NCBI GenBank assembly: GCA_904066235.2
Contig: CAJFCV020000006.1
Coordinates: 7,316,001 to 7,380,000, forward strand
DNA from: Bursaphelenchus xylophilus
Taxonomy: Eukaryota > Nematoda > Chromadorea > Rhabditida > Aphelenchoididae
Reading direction: 5' to 3'
DNA length: 64,000 nt
Position numbers and translations under genes: made by a program. This document shows, piece by piece, positions 34,894 to 46,819 of this stretch; the first letter of the stretch is position 1; the number at the start of each line of letters is the position of its first letter. Under the pieces are notes generated by a model. The model did not search any database, was not told the DNA's origin, and saw nothing but the letters and a program-made list of their open reading frames with translations.

Positions 34894-36285
34894 ATGAATA
34901 GCCCTTCAAGTAGCCTTATGAACGTGTTGTCCAAGAAGAGGCCACCAGATGTAGTCCGAAAAGCCGTCGATTTGATTAAGAAAGAGTTTGAGGTAGGATT
35001 ACTGCGTGTTAAACATAAAAATTAAGGTTTATAGCTTCATGAGTGATCGGGTACCCAAAAATTTCACAGATGACCACTGGAAGAGGTAAGTTACCTGGAC
35101 CTTGCTATTCTTTTGCGTTACCTTTATTATTTATATTCTTTTGTCTTTCAGGACTCTTTTGCTAAAAACTCCGAAAGAACGGGTAGCATATTGGCAGTTT
35201 ATAGCATTAAATGAGCGTAAGCGTGAGCTAGACAAAGCCAAAAAGGAAGAAAAAAAGGAAAAGACAATAGCATTTCGAGAAGAAGAGGTATGATCATTTT
35301 TTTGAACAATTGTCGTTTAGAGAATAAAATTCGAAAATGGGCTGATGGGTTATGGCAGTGGACTGTATCAGCTTATGTTTCCCCCGGGATGTAAGAAAAT
35401 GATTTCACTTTACCTGTTATTTAGGTCTTGAGGGAGTTGGAATCGGTAGATTGGCGGCGGTCGAGAGGTTAAAAGATGTGCCTAAAATAGCCTTGGACTT
35501 TCAATTAGTGGAAACCGAGAGCCCAAAAAATTTGAGTCAACTGAGACTTCAATTGATGGATCTTCATTCGGCAAGCTCGATTTATTTATTTTTTTATTTT
35601 GTTTTGATTTTAGTATCAAAGGTTGCAATCACCCTACCCTTTACCTTTTGAACTCATAAATTACAATCAGAGGTCGGAGAAGATGAGGTCGGCGTTAAAG
35701 TGAGTTTCTGATTATTTACGCAATGTTGACCAAAAATCTCTGTTGGTTTAGACTCTTTGGATATATGGACAGAAAAATTCCAGCGCCGCTCAGCCCTCCA
35801 GTGGCTCCTTATAACCCATATAAAGGTCGGAGAGATGTGGTTTACATCAGTAAGCATGCTCGTGAAGTCTTGGATGGTCCCTTGTCTTTTGACACCTATA
35901 TCTTGCCTGTAACTTACGGGATAGATAAAGTCTGTTTGAGTGCGGCTTTGAGGGATAGAATAAAGCCGAAAGCTCTGCCACTCAGGAAGTATATAAGGTA
36001 CGGTTCTAATTAGGTTTTTAAAAGAGTTACGCTTTTAGATGGTCAGGCCCGATTAATTATCCACTTGTGAATGTGTATAAGGTTCTGGAAATCGTTGCCA
36101 GAACTGGTGGCGATTGGGAATTAGCCATCAGGTCGTCCTATTCTAAGAGGTATATGATGACAGATGAAGAAAAACAGAAGCTCAGGCAACTCCCCGCTGC
36201 TTCTTTGGCACTGGAACGGCAATTGGAGAATCAAGAGATCGTGAAGATGATCGAACAAGGGGTTCCGGAGAGAATATCCCTGTGA
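34894..36285 (+). CDS. Mitochondrial RNase P protein 1 / TRMT10C-like tRNA methyltransferase
   Basis: Eight exons (34894-34992, 35027-35085, 35152-35287, 35321-35390, 35425-35570, 35614-35699, 35752-35997, 36039-36285) give 362 residues. In animals MRPP1 methylates position 9 of mitochondrial tRNAs and is a subunit of protein-only RNase P, which cuts their 5' ends. The N-terminal region is basic and helical with a coiled-coil (KRELDKAKKEEKKEKT). The SPOUT domain follows: GYGSGLYQLMFPP, KIALDFQLVE, VVYISKHAREVLDG, YILPVTYGIDK with the conserved Asp, LPLRKYIRWSG and NVYKVLEIVARTGGDWELAI. These features match TRMT10C better than cytosolic TRMT10A. The intron at 35571 has a GC donor (GCAAGC). HDAC1 begins 176 bp downstream on the same strand. 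Confidence 0.85.
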
Positions 36286-36461
36286 ATCATAAACTTTTAG
36301 GAGATTTTATTGTTATTTTCAGATTCTTCTGGTCTTCATGTTTTGTTTATTGTTATAAAAGGCTATTAGGACCTGCTGTACTTGTTTATTGGGGTTATTT
36401 TCCCCTTTGTACCTTGATTCATTTTCCATTCGCAGTTATATGTTTAGGTATCTTCCCCAAG

Positions 36462-38188
36462 ATGACTGTAACGGACCATTCGAAACGTCGAGTTTCCTAT
36501 TACTATGATCGTAAGTCTTTGGTTTTAATAATTTTATCTTTTATTCAGTTTTAATTTTTGTGTTTTAGCTAACATTGGAAATTATTATTATGGCCAAGGT
36601 CACGTGATGAAGCCTCATCGTATCCGGATGTGTCATCACCTTCTTCTAAATTACGGTCTCTACCGTCATCTTGAGGTTTATCGTCCGTTTCCAGCCAGTT
36701 TCGAGGAGATGACCCGCTTCCATACTAACGATTATATGCAATTCCTACAGTCCGCTAACCCTGATAATTTGAGGGCATTCAGCAAGCAGATGCTCAAGTG
36801 TAAGATATCCTTTTATATCGTTTTATTTTTGTTTCAGTCAATGTTGGAGAAGATTGTCCCGTTTTCGATGGATTGTATGAATTCTGCCAACTCTCCAGTG
36901 GAGGATCACTAGGTAAGAGACGTTCCTTTCCTCACCTACGAATTAATATTTAAACTGTTTATAAGGCTTCTTTATTTTTTAGCTGCTGCGGTAAAATTGA
37001 ACAAACAAAAGGCTGATATTGCTGTAAACTGGATGGGTGGATTACATCACGCCAAGAAGGCTGAGGCTTCTGGATTCTGCTACACAAACGATATTGTTTT
37101 GGGTATTTTGGAACTGCTGAAATATCATCAAAGAGTGTTGTATGTGGACATTGATGTTCATCACGGAGATGGAGTCGAAGAAGCTTTTTATACCACTGAT
37201 CGTGTTATGACCGTCTCCTTCCATAAGTATGGAGACTTCTTCCCGGGAACTGGAGATATCCATGTACGTTTATATTTTTATAGCAATATTTTTTGTTTAG
37301 GACATCGGAGCTGGCAAGGGACGTAACTACTCTGTGAATGTGCCGTTGCGCGATGGAATCAGCGACAATAACTACCAAAGCATCTTCAAGCCAGTGATGA
37401 CCAAGGTTATGGAGACCTTCAATCCAAACGCCGTAGTCCTCCAATGTGGAGCTGACTCTTTAAACGGCGATCGATTGGGACCATTCAATCTGACCTTGAA
37501 GGGCCATGGGGAATGTGTTAAGTTCTTCAGGGATTACAATGTTCCTTTGATGCTGTTAGGTGGAGGTGGATATACTCCAAGAAATGTAGCTAGATGTTGG
37601 ACGTACGAGACTTCGATTGCTGTGGATATGCAAATCAATGATGGCAAGTGAACGGCTCACATTGTTTTTATTATTAATATTTCTGTTTCAGAATTACCCT
37701 ATAATGATTATTTCGAATACTTCGGACCTAACTACCGCCTTCATATTGAGCCATCGCAGGCAGCCGATGAGAATGATCAAGTTTACCTTCAGAAAATCCA
37801 GGAGGCCGTCTGTGAGAATCTGAGAAAATTGCAGGGACCTTCGAGTGTCCAAATGCATGGTGAGAATAGTATAAGATACGATTGTTTGTCCTTTAGTTTA
37901 AATGATTTATCTTTTTTTATTCTAGCGGTGGAAAAAGACATAATGGAGATTGATGAGACCAGGCTGATCGACGCCGCCAATCCAGACGAACGTCTCCCTG
38001 ATCCGATTGTAGACAAGATGGTGGAAGATGCCGGAGAGTTGTATGATAACGAAAAGGAAGGAGGTGATCTGAGAAACGAACAATCTCACAAAAGGCCACA
38101 TGAAGAAGGAGATTCCCCTGTCTCCAAGAAACCGCGAGACGAAGGGGGCGAGCCTCCGGCCGAGCCAGCTGAGCCCACGGAAAGCTAA
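36462..38188 (+). CDS. hda-1: Class I histone deacetylase (HDAC1/2)
   Basis: Seven exons (36462-36510, 36569-36799, 36838-36912, 36983-37263, 37301-37643, 37692-37859, 37926-38188) give 469 residues, close to HDAC1 of other animals. Zinc-dependent removal of acetyl groups from histones in NuRD- and Sin3-type corepressors. Motifs: [26 protein letters not shown] (catalytic His pair), [15 protein letters not shown] (zinc Asp/His), [33 protein letters not shown]. The C-terminal tail is acidic and then basic ([17 protein letters not shown]), as in HDAC1. The intron at 37644 has a GC donor (G|GCAAGT); using the nearby GT instead would break the frame. A TTTAG acceptor lies about 14 bases before the ATG. 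Confidence 0.95.
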
Positions 38189-39990
38189 AGAAATCTATGG
38201 ACATACGATTGAGTCTGAGCATTGGACAATAAACACCGCCCTCCACTTCAATTGAGTAGTCCTCGATCTCCGTTATCTATAATATTTATTTCTTAATCCT
38301 CCCTCACTCGCTCCCTTTACTCTCCCCATCAATTTTATACCACTTTCATACAGTCGATTACAAGTTTAAAGCAGTTTGAATACCCACCCTCCCTCCTTTT
38401 CCCTCCGGCGTTAAAACCGGATCGTAGTCACTTCCAGTTATTTTATTTCCTCTTCGTATATTGTTTTATCTTTTCTGGAGGAAAATAAAGGTGACAGTAA
38501 TATCAAGACAAGCGTTTCTTTTGTCGTTGCTTCACAATGGAGCGGAAGATATGGTTCGATGGAGAAAGTGTGGTGGTATCAGAGATGCCGTTCGGACGAC
38601 AGTTATGTTTATTCCATTTATTTTGGAAGTCCTCGCACCCGCTCGTCCGCTATCGCCCCTTTTCCCCCGAATCCTCTCTCATTAAATGGCAAACATCCGT
38701 TACGGCCTGCGGCCGTCTTTCGCCCCCTTTTCAGCCGCAAAATTCCGTTTTGGCGGCTTCGGAAGCCTTCAGAATCCTCTGAATTCCTTCGTGGCTCCAC
38801 ATTAACCCAATTAGAATCGCCCTTCCCTTACGTCCTAAGGGCGTAAGGTTGGTTGGAACAAGCCCGGGAATGTCATCCGAGCGCCGAAAAGGGTCTAAAA
38901 GCTTGTTCTACAGCCTTTTTGCATGCCGCCCCTCTCTCTGGCCACTTCCAAGGAGCGCTTTAAACAAACCCTTACGGCCGAAGAGTTATGTCCTTAAGAA
39001 GCGTTGCGCTTTGTCCGATAAATTATGCCGGTTAATGCATTATGATTATGGGAATGTGTAATGGGAACAAGTGGGCCTCGTATGTCGGCCTTTTCTGTGC
39101 TTAGAACCATCGGCTCTCTTGGAAATTTATGCCGGAGACAAGCCATATAATGTACATATACGTCCGACCAAAATTTCAAAAAACATTTCCGAACTTTGGG
39201 GTTGAAATTCGGATTTAAAAAGTATCATTTTTTATATTCGCCTACATTTAAACCGATATTTTTTATTTTACAAACAGAAACTGATCGCGATTGGATTTTT
39301 TGTCGCCCTGATTTTATCGCCGGATTTGAAGATGGACAGGGAAAATAATCGGAAAGGAGTGAATGAACCTCCACAACGGGGTAACCGATCCCCAATCGCG
39401 AACAAAACGACCTTGAGCTCGACCCGGTGGGAGATGGATAGGTTTGTGCCACAGGGCATCATATTTTAAGTCATCTTCACTGTTTTGTTCTATAAATTGC
39501 ATAATTCCCTTTAAAAGCAATATTGTTTATGTTAAGAAAGTGCTGTTGTCCATGTCCATCCTCTGTTCTCGCCCAAAAACAAAACGTCCGGCCATCAAGA
39601 GCAAGGTGTTGGACGAGAAAGTGGCGGATTTGACCGGATGAAAGCACGTTAATCCGGTCCAAACAACGAATTTCCCCCGAGGCAAAATGAAAATCTCGGC
39701 CGGCCTCCCTCTCGTTTTTTGTGCCCGGTTCCAATTTCTTCTTGTGATTTATGACCAGAAAAGGTCCCGAAGATTAGCGACAGAACTCCTTGGGGGTCGG
39801 GACTGATTGCCTCGTCTTTATGTTACACATGTGCTTGTACATTCGCCATCATACTCCCATATCATACGATGAGAAACGGCGCGTTATCATCTCAAAAACC
39901 GTCCCTTTTAACATTTGTTTATTATAGGAAGTGGACGGCGGTTATGTGAACCATAAAGCTGGGGACGGCCTCGTTTATCATGGTAATAAT
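38189..39990. other. Intergenic region
   Basis: Follows the HDAC1 3' UTR. A G/C-rich stretch (38560-38960) is open in several frames on both strands without splice or family signals; I take it as non-coding. Pyrimidine-rich CCTCCCT repeats occur near 38300-38405. Confidence 0.5.
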
Positions 39991-40019
39991 TGTTTTGAGG
40001 ATGACTGATCGCCCTATTT

Positions 40020-41526
40020 CAGTGTTCCATAGGTCGGGAGATAGTGTATCTGTTGGTATGGATGGTGATTTTGGTGATCGGAGGGAAGCCCCATTCCCAT
40101 CCAATGCAAGAACATGTAAGTCTTTGAATTCAAATAATTATTTTAAATCCTCGTATTTCAGGATCCAAATGCAGAGTTTATTTGCAAAGGGAGGCTGGGT
40201 GAGATCGCGGCCTGTATTTGCAACGAGACGGCCGAAGAAGTGGCCTGTGTGAATGCCCAATTCGTGGACATTCATGTGTTCGAATACATCAATTCTCCGT
40301 ATCCGAGTGTCAAGAGGGTCACGTTCCATGGCAATAACTTCCAGGATCTCCCGGACTCTCCACTCTTCGGATCTTACATCCATGATGATCTCAGAGTGCT
40401 TAATATATCCGCAAATTACATAGTAAATCTGAATTCAAATGCCCTGAAAGGGGCTCCCAATATCCGAATTCTTGATTTGAGCAACAATGAGATCGTTTTG
40501 AAGAAGGAAAACGTTCTTTTCCTTACTCATACACCTAAATTGACACATGTAAGTGAGCATTAATAAGGGATGTAATTGTTTTAGCTTCACCTTCGCCGTG
40601 CCTTTACTGCCTCCGTTAATCGAACGATTCAATTCGCCTTAATGATGGAAATGTTTGAAAAGGCCAATCTAAAGAACTTAAAGGTACATCTTTGTAAATT
40701 GAGTTTCTTGTTTTGAAATAACTTAATTGCTTATTCTGTCTGAACTAAATAGTGATAGTTTAGTTCCTGGACCTGAGCTACAACTATCTAACATCAGTTC
40801 CATACAACCTGGCCTGCCCTTTTCCTTCGCTGACCTTCCTCGACTTCAAACAGAACCTTCTTAAAACTCTGGAAATGAATGTGACTTGTCTGTCCAAGGT
40901 GGATAACATCGATCTTTCGAGGAATCATTTCCGAAGTCTGGATGAGGGATTCCGAAGAAACTTTGCCAATTATTTGCCCCCTCAATCGCTGATGCTCAGG
41001 AATTTCTTCGACTGTAATTGTAAAAGTATCGATTATCTGATATGGCTTCGATCGACGCATACGGTAGGTGTTGTATATGTAATAATAGTCCTTCCGGAAA
41101 GTCGCCGGACTGATTTTTTTGGCGTTTGCATTGTGCGAAAAAGTCAGGGTGCAAGCGACGGCCCAAAAAAGCCTATTGAACGGTGCAAAAAGCCAGAAAT
41201 TGCACAATGCAAAGTGAACTTTCGTTTTCCCACAGTGCGTGTTGCCGATTTCAGTCCGGCGACTTTCCGGGCGGACTAGTATTATGCACCTTTTTAAAAA
41301 TAAAACCGATAGTTTTAATATTTTATATCCGCTTAATGTTCAGGTTCGAGAGAAAAATCAATTGACTTGTCAACGGGCCTCTCCCCCCAACTTTGTGGGG
41401 GCCAAACTGGTGGAGGTACCCTTGAATAAATTGGACTGTGAGCACGAGATCAACGAGACCAACCTCGGCCTTCAGATCAGCACCATCTTCGGGCTGATCG
41501 CTGCTGTTCATCTACTTTTATATTGA
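40020..41526 (+). CDS. Leucine-rich-repeat surface protein
   Basis: Exons about 40023-40113 (5' end uncertain), 40162-40548, 40585-40683, 40764-41063 and 41344-41526. Exon 1, after a CTATTTCAG acceptor, has a hydrophobic run (IVYLLVWMVILVIGG) that looks like a signal peptide, but an in-frame ATG occurs only late within it, so a 5' exon may be missing. Then come an N-terminal Cys cap (CKGRLGEIAACICNE) and about six LRRs (LRVLNISANYIVNLN, IRILDLSNNEI, LKFLDLSYNYLTSVP, LTFLDFKQNLLKTL, VDNIDLSRNHFRSL). An LRR C-terminal cap follows (LRNFFDCNCKSIDYLIWL ... LTCQ), and a hydrophobic C-terminus (ISTIFGLIAAVHLLLY) fits a GPI signal or membrane anchor. Probably an adhesion or receptor-like protein. The last intron holds a MITE. 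Confidence 0.75.
41087..41277. mobile_element. MITE in the last intron of the LRR gene
   Basis: Inverted ends AGTCC...CCGGAAAGTCGCCGGACTGA at 41087-41113 and their complement ending 41277 bound a 191-bp element. Inside are GCATTGTGC, GGTGCAA and GCACAATGC motifs like those of the larger element at 19200, which suggests a common family or shared logic. Confidence 0.75.
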
Positions 41527-44500
41527 TATTTTCTACCTTTGCCGTCTCTAAACGGGTCCCCAGTGCGACCTGGGCTTTTTTTATTTGGTTGTGATGTTAA
41601 TATAAGTTTTTACCTGCCTGCTTGTATATTTTTAATAAAACTTAAATCCATTGGAAGACATGATGACCAAAAAATGATGATTTACAGCATGCCGAAGGAT
41701 GTCTTTGAATACAATATTTACCGAGTACACAAAAAACAGCGTACTCAGGTCGTGGCCTCTCAATTAGTTGATAAAAACTGCTGATAAGAGAGTATGGCAC
41801 ACTTCCTTTTGAACAAATAATATTAAATACGGTCAATCTCTCTCCACCGAGTCCGTCGCCCTCTCGGTGTGTCTTAAATCCCTTGTCCTTTACCCTCCAA
41901 CGTCTACCGGAACCCGATTGTTTGCCGAGGACCGGGGATATTTGCATATCTTGACCTCTTTTGGATGTTGGAACAAAAGTAATGGGCCTGGGAAAGATCT
42001 GATTCGGATCGGAACTAGTGACATGCCGGGGAAATCTTATACTTGTCATCTCTCAGCTCAACTCGGTCTTCAAAACAAGTCGTGTCCGAGGATGTTAATC
42101 CAGCCAGCCCAACTTTTTGGGTTCCAATTATCTGATTTGAAGTAATCAGAGATCAGAACTATTCACCATTTTCGATTTATGTCTCCGCTTTCAAACAGCA
42201 GTCAGTTACTTAGAATTTAAATTTTACTTTGGAATCCGTTGCGCAATCGGTGGCAACTCCCTTTCCGAATCCCGGCCGCCTCACTCAAAGCCCCAATTGC
42301 CATGTCTTTGATTGCGCAATGGGATTATCCGTCAGTGGACTAAGCCCCTTCCCTCTGAAGTGTCCCCAGATCAGGCTCTTTAGTTTCTTTGGCCGTTTCC
42401 CATTACTTCCAAATGCCTAATTACTGTACTACTAGAGCCATTACTTTCCCAGGTCTTTCCTTTTTTGTTTCATAAGTTTATGACTTTTGAAAGTAATTTT
42501 TACGAAAAGGAAAGACTTAGGGCGCGGAAAGACCTGGATTATGATAATTAAGGTCCAGCCTGAGATTCTCCCACAGGGCCCATTCTTGGCCAGGTGAGAT
42601 TTGCACCTGAGCAATCGTGGGAATGCGGCTTCTGAATTATAAACAGTAGACTACAAGGAGTATATAAGGCGTTGTAAGGGGATGGTCATTTCATGTTTAT
42701 TCGTTTAAATATTTACGGAACTGGTAAAGAGTGAGTGATTTCCTTATAAAGTGAGATGCGGCCATCCAAATTGGCCCAGTTATTTAATGAGGGGGCCGAA
42801 AGGTCAGTAGGCAAATATTAGTGGATCGACGGCGGTGTCCCTCAAAAGCGCGGTATAATATAAATATAATGGCGATAATGCCCCCCTTCCTTCGGTCGCC
42901 ACTCACGTGTGAAATCGTGAGCCTCGATTTACCGCCATTCCATTGTTTCAGTTGTGATATCATGGGAACAATTAGAATTATACTTGAAGGCCCCCACCTA
43001 GTTCCAACTGTCCTCCGCCCACTATATTATATTAGAACAGGCATCAAGGGACGCGGTTGCTCGCAATTACTACTTATTATACCATTACTGGTAGTAAACA
43101 AATTGGGGCGCCGCAATTGCCGCGTCTCAATGATCGATGTTTATTGGGTTTGGTTAACAACTTTATCGCGCGATGTCTTTTCCCAAGCTCTCGGCCATCC
43201 CCATTCCAATGCACAATTTGCATAAACATTCGATTCCTATTTTAGTCATCGGCTTGTCGTCTGACTGTATGCAAATTACTGTTTATGAATACTTTAATTG
43301 CAATCTTTTATGGGTATTATTTTGAATAGAAATCCATCTTTATCTCCAACCAAAATTGCTACTCTTGGTTATACATACATTATGAGATGCCTGCAAGAAT
43401 CAATCTCAATGATAAAAATGTAAATGCAAGTGTAACCCACGTATCAAAAAAATAGTATTTTTTCCAAAAGTAACGCTTATCTTCTTCTAAATTTATATTT
43501 GTTCGAAATTGCATTTTTTTGTAATTTACACTTAAATTTACATTTTCAGTCTCTGTATTCAAGTCACTTTTTTTGCTTATTTTCTTAACTTTTAGGACAG
43601 TGTTCATCTTTATTAATATTTCTTGCCAAAATCAGAAAACAGTATTCACCTTTTTTGGGGTAGGCTTCAAATAAGGGGAGTGTTCGGCTGAGACGCTATT
43701 TTTACTTGGAATCACCGATTGGTATTTGAACAGATGTTATTTCCACAAATATATTAATTCAATAAGTTCGTCAAGTAGCCTTAGGTAATTATACTTTGTT
43801 GTGAAGAGGTAATATTATCCCCACTGACCCTCAAATCTCCTAAATGTCTTCTTCGTATTTCCACTTGAATGAGATTTTCGTTCTATTCAAATTCCGATCG
43901 ACCAGTCCTTTTTTCCAACGTCCCAACCTCACCCTCCAAAGTGCCGCAAATCAGATTTCCGTCTTCTGAAAACACTTCGAGGTCAACTTTCGAGACACTC
44001 GACGGAATATTTGTCCTCGGCCTGCTCTCTCCGAGCAGGTAGTAGTATTCAAATAAGGGCCATTGATGGGGCCATTTCGTGCTAATTGTGGCCTTAAAGA
44101 GAGACCGGCAACAATTGCATTTCTGATGAGTTTCGGGCTTCTCCCATCCGATCCCTGACTCACTTAGAGATGAATATAACTTCTTTTCATGGTTAGCCTG
44201 AGGGTAATAAGCAGGGGGGTTTTCTTGGAGGCATATTTATAATATTATCTTAATGCTAATAAGTGGGGTCATCAGCGTGGTCTTTGTGTCCCGGCATGGT
44301 TATTGTTCTCCCGCCCCTCTGACTGAGGAACTGTTGGAATGATTCAATTCCCCCTTCCCCTTCCCAGCCCTTTCCCTTTTCCGGTACTCTGGCCTCTGGC
44401 GTTATTCTGATCCCCAGGTAAAACACCTGTCCCAGCAGGGTGTATAAGAAACCCTCCGGCATTCTTTTATTGTCTTTTCACGCTCCAGAAGACGTATTCT

Positions 44501-44574
44501 CTGGATTCGGCGGGATTAGCGAGGCGGACCCAATTAGCTGGGCCAAAAAACTTTTTATTCATTACTTTTGCAGG
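41527..44574. other. Large intergenic region
   Basis: About 3 kb without a supportable gene. An AATAAA at 41633 ends the LRR transcript. Scattered open frames are short and lack splice partners. A TTTTGCAG acceptor at 44566-44573 is directly before the next start codon. Confidence 0.5.
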
Positions 44575-45353
44575 ATGTGGGAACGTGTGGTTATGATCGT
44601 ATTGATGGTGGGTATGGTTGCGGGATCCATCATGAGTCGGGAAAACGATCGACGAAGGCCACTGGCAGCGAACATTGGCCAGAAACCGAACCCAGGTAAG
44701 TCATCGTCAAGGAAAGAATTGCGCTTTTAAGCATACAAAAACATTTAAAAAGTATGTCATGACCATCCCGACTATAGTAAAGATCTTTTCATCTGTCATT
44801 TCCCACGATTTTCACGAAAACTTCATTGAATTCTTACAAATGATTCATCTCCCAGCTCGGGACCTACCATAACATTCTCGAATTGTATATTCCCAAGTCG
44901 TTGCTAATTACTTGTTTCAGAGCAACTCGCCTTCTTCTCGCATACAGTTTGTGTCCAGAAATGTATGCTGAATTGTCAGCCGATCATGGCCGAGAATCAG
45001 AATACTTTTTATCTGTGTCCGAAGATAAAACCTCCTGAGGTCTCGCTCTCGGAACGCTTCATGGCCAAGGCCTCGTGGCCATGGATGTTATTCTTGGGTC
45101 TTATTGGGATGATGATCTTGTTATGCGTGCTCTGTTCCTGCTGGTCGTGTTGTTGTAAAGGGAAGCACCGCTCAGAACACAGTTCCCGGGATCCCTTGGC
45201 CGAGAACAGAACGTAGGTCCTCTCATCCCCCTTAACGAACTCTAAATTAGACATTTACGAGACGAAATTGTGGCCGAGAATTGTGTCCAAGGATATCCAT
45301 ACATCAGTCGAGGCCAACGAATCTCCGGCTCCAAATACGTGGTAGATGTGTGA
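44575..45353 (+). CDS. Small type I membrane protein, unknown function
   Basis: Three exons (44575-44695, 44921-45212, 45251-45353) give 171 residues. A signal peptide (VVMIVLMVGMVAGSIM) is followed by a 60-residue ectodomain with four or five Cys (CVQKCMLNCQ, YLCPK), then a membrane helix (WMLFLGLIGMMILLCVL) ending in a Cys cluster (CSCWSCCCKGK) that suggests palmitoylation, and a 50-residue cytosolic tail. The ATG follows a trans-splice-type acceptor by one base. I do not recognise a family; likely nematode-restricted. Confidence 0.75.
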
Positions 45354-45565
45354 ACTCAGGGAGGAGTAAGCGGCTTTACTCTGCTACATTTCAATAGATT
45401 TTCTGCTGTTACGGGTCCCTTTTCTTCTCGATTTCAATCTGTCTTTAATTACTCGTTCTTCTAATTCCTTTTATTTTGTACTTCAACATAACCTCATGAA
45501 TATATCTACATTTATTTTCGGAATGAATAAAATATGACTACTTAATTAAGAGGGAGTCCGCTTGA

Positions 45566-46638
45566 TTAAATAAGGACCTCGACCTTGGAAGCAATTACTT
45601 CAGATTGTCGTATCACAAATGCATGCTCGGCCCCGGTGTCATCAATGATGACGCGATCTTGGCCTATGATCTTCGACATTTCTTGAGCAAATTTGAGAGG
45701 AACCCAAGGATCGAAAAGGCCATAATAGAGATGGACATTTCCCTTGGATAACTCGGCTTCCACCTTAGGATTTAAGTCATTTACATTGTCCAATTCGTCG
45801 TTAGCCATGTATCCAACATTCGTGATGACAAGACCATCAACAAGTTCTGCAGATGCTTGAATAACTTCCTCTGGAGCTCCTTTAACCCAAGGACGGACTA
45901 GAAGACGTTTAAGTTCTATTGGAAACCATTTGAAGATCCAAGCAGCAAAGCGAACAAACTTTGGATGATCGGCGACAAACTGACAGAAGGCTGATGTCAT
46001 GTACAAGGTAACTCACCCTCACCAGAGACCCAACTTTATGCCCAGCGGGTGTATTGGCCATATCAACCAAGGTAGGAAAGAGACCGATCAGATTAACAGA
46101 GTAGCCATCTCGTTCCAACCGTCCTTTTAATCTACACCTACAGTAATATTTTTTATATTTCACTTACACCGTGCCAATATATGAGCCAATTGAATGCCCA
46201 ATAATGGTCACCTTCTTATCCGACATTTGTTCAGCAACAATTTGACTGAAGAAGTCATAAGCATGATCAATCTGTTGGTTCAGGCCATAGCGTTCTAAAC
46301 CCCGTTGTTAGAAATGAAACCCAAATCAAAAAAATACCTTTTACTTGGAAAGGATCCAATCTTCTAAGACCAGGGGGGAGGGGAACGTGATTAAGGTGGG
46401 CGATGGAGAATATTCTGGAGACCTTCTCTGATTTCTCGAGAAGGAGTTCACAGAATCGAGTGTAGAAGAGATCATTACCGGGATTCCCTGCAATTGCAGA
46501 ACGTTTTACTCAGAAAAGTCTCCTACCAGGTATAACAAAGACAACATCGCCCCCCTGATTCTCCAATCTCTCAGTCACCGAATATCTCGTCCACCGGCCT
46601 GTGACCTTAGCCCATTCACAGATGGTCCGAACACTCAT
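45566..46638 (-). CDS. Lipid droplet-associated hydrolase (LDAH)
   Basis: Minus-strand exons begin 46638-46527, 46487-46338 and one from 46294; the last runs 46006-45566. The order of motifs is that of LDAH (C2orf43) in the alpha/beta hydrolase fold: VVFVIPGNPGNDLFYTRF, then the nucleophile elbow VTIIGHSIGSYIGT, then YGLFDPWVPL with the acid, and GAEHAFV with the catalytic His. LDAH sits on lipid droplets and has been linked to sterol ester turnover. A TTTTCAG acceptor 7 bases before the ATG suggests trans-splicing. Confidence 0.85.
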
Positions 46639-46819
46639 TCCGCAACTGAAAACAATGTTTTACTTTGTTCTAGTCCCGTCCCACCGATTTCGGAGGCCTT
46701 TGCTCTCTCTTTATCAAACAAAAACAAGTACAAACAAGGTTCGACAGTATTTATATGACCCATACATAGCTCATAATAATTAGAGGATTGAAGAATAGGT
46801 TTATCGATGAGAAAATAAA

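Noticed and set aside
38537..38846. Overlapping open frames after HDAC1
   Set aside because: All frames on both strands are open because the stretch is G/C-rich and short of stop codons; no splice or family support.
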